Assembly: GCA_041946755.1 (NCBI GenBank)
Contig: JBHGBB010000042.1
Span: forward strand, 1 to 21,011
DNA: 21,011 bases
From: JBHGBB01 sp041946755
Lineage (GTDB): Bacteria; UBP4; UBA4092; JAOAEQ01
Reading direction: 5' to 3'
Part shown: positions 20,522 through 21,011 of the stretch, one piece after another
How the letters are laid out: every line of letters starts with the position of its first letter
How positions within the stretch are numbered: position 1 is the first letter of the stretch
The notes under the pieces: generated by a model
Databases searched by the model: none
The model's input: the letters and a program-made list of their open reading frames with translations, nothing else
Told to the model about the DNA's origin: nothing
Program-made: the position numbers and the translations under genes

Positions 20522-21011
20522 ATGATGAATAAAGTAAATATTCTAGAATCAATATATGAACAAATTCATTTATGCAGTAAGTGTTTTAATAATAAAAAAT
20601 GTAATGTAAAACCAGATAATAAAAAAGTGCAAAGGAAGATAGTTGAAAGGGCTTTAAAATCAGATGTTTTTATTGTTGGTCAAGCACTTGCACAAAATAC
20701 TCAAAGATTGTCGGGATTACCATATACTTTTAAAAATGGAGAAATTAGTAATCTGGGAAAAATTCTGGATAGTCTACTCAATCCTTTTGGCTATTCAATC
20801 GATTCAAATAGTGAATTAAAATACATCTATTCGTCAGATATAATTCATTGTTACCCCGGGAAAAAAGATGGGAAAGATAGAAAACCTACTTGTAAAGAAA
20901 AAAAGAATTGTTTTGAGTGGCTTAACAAAGAACTCCAATTAGTTGAACCAAGCATTGTTATTTTACTTGGTGATATTGCCAAAAAACAATTTAAAAAAAT
21001 ATTTCAAATTA
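20522..21011 (+). CDS. Uracil-DNA glycosylase superfamily protein (family 4-like), 3' end outside the window
   Basis: An open frame of 163 codons runs off the right edge. The product resembles iron-sulphur uracil-DNA glycosylases, which excise uracil from DNA. It has CSKC (Cys18, Cys21) near the N-terminus, the core SDVFIVGQALAQNTQRLSGLPY, SNLGKILDSLL, and DIIHCYPGKKDGKDRKPTCKEKKNCFEWL, ending with PSIVILLGD. Candidate cluster cysteines are Cys18, Cys21, Cys110 and Cys124 or Cys130. The first catalytic motif reads GQALAQNTQ where classical family 4 enzymes have GEAPGxxED, so activity is uncertain. The C-terminal catalytic motif lies beyond the window. Composition is strikingly AT-rich, and all four arginines use AGA or AGG, unlike the CGN-rich glycan genes. 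It starts at an ATG-ATG pair with no Shine-Dalgarno. Confidence 0.75.
   Translation, partial: MMNKVNILESIYEQIHLCSKCFNNKKCNVKPDNKKVQRKIVERALKSDVFIVGQALAQNTQRLSGLPYTFKNGEISNLGKILDSLLNPFGYSIDSNSELKYIYSSDIIHCYPGKKDGKDRKPTCKEKKNCFEWLNKELQLVEPSIVILLGDIAKKQFKKIFQI

Noticed and set aside
1..21011. Bacteroidetes-type polysaccharide utilisation locus
   Set aside because: No SusC/SusD pair, sugar transporter or sensor/anti-sigma gene is present, and the repeats and prepilin point elsewhere.

Overview
This window looks like one contig from an uncultured bacterium with a large carbohydrate-degrading repertoire. It holds ten genes on the minus strand and two on the plus strand. Eight products are recognisable glycoside hydrolases or glycan phosphorylases: GH44, two GH94, GH130, GH42, GH29, GH5 and a GH5-like enzyme. 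The rest are a nucleoside hydrolase, a type II secretion/type IV pilin-like prepilin, a subclass B1 metallo-beta-lactamase, a serine hydrolase with a beta-sandwich front domain, and a partial uracil-DNA-glycosylase-like gene. The prepilin style (GFTLIELL... followed by a YYVDSNDYPP-like segment) and the many palindromic intergenic repeats resemble uncultured Gram-negative phyla such as Sumerlaeota, Hydrogenedentota or Omnitrophota. The phylum cannot be fixed from this sequence. No rRNA, intact tRNA, transporter, regulator gene, transposase or CRISPR array is visible.

Layout. Positions 3-824 hold a truncated GH44 gene that runs into a tRNA-like T-arm at the contig edge. Positions 964-9124 are a tight minus-strand run, in transcription order GH94 cellobiose phosphorylase, GH130 phosphorylase, B1 metallo-beta-lactamase, second GH94 (chitobiose-phosphorylase-like), nucleoside hydrolase, prepilin. 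Gaps are 70, 52, 41, 60 and 8 bases or less, and the last pair overlaps by one base. Positions 9125-9521 are a non-coding block packed with long perfect inverted repeats. Positions 9522-16412 are a second minus-strand run, in transcription order serine hydrolase, secreted GH5, GH29, GH42, separated by repeat-filled gaps. A divergent intergenic region with a LacI-family-like operator precedes the plus-strand secreted GH5-like enzyme (16675-19407). Positions 19408-20521 are a repeat-dense non-coding tract, followed by an AT-rich partial gene of foreign-looking composition that runs off the right edge.

Function. Exported endo-enzymes (GH44, GH5, the GH5-like protein) would cut beta-glucan or mannan chains outside the cytoplasm. 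Enzymes without signal peptides (two GH94, GH130, GH42, GH29) would then handle imported oligosaccharides, using phosphorolysis to save ATP. Two substrate readings fit: plant xyloglucan/galactoglucomannan, or N-glycans (fucose, galactose, Man-GlcNAc and GlcNAc-GlcNAc).

The most unusual content is the repeats. Hairpin elements with fixed GTAGGGG/CCCCTAC ends carry cores that differ in sequence but remain self-complementary. One element sits in frame inside the GH5-like gene and another supplies the GH42 stop codon. A second palindrome family (GTTGAA...TTCAAC) shows the same fixed-arm, covarying-core design.
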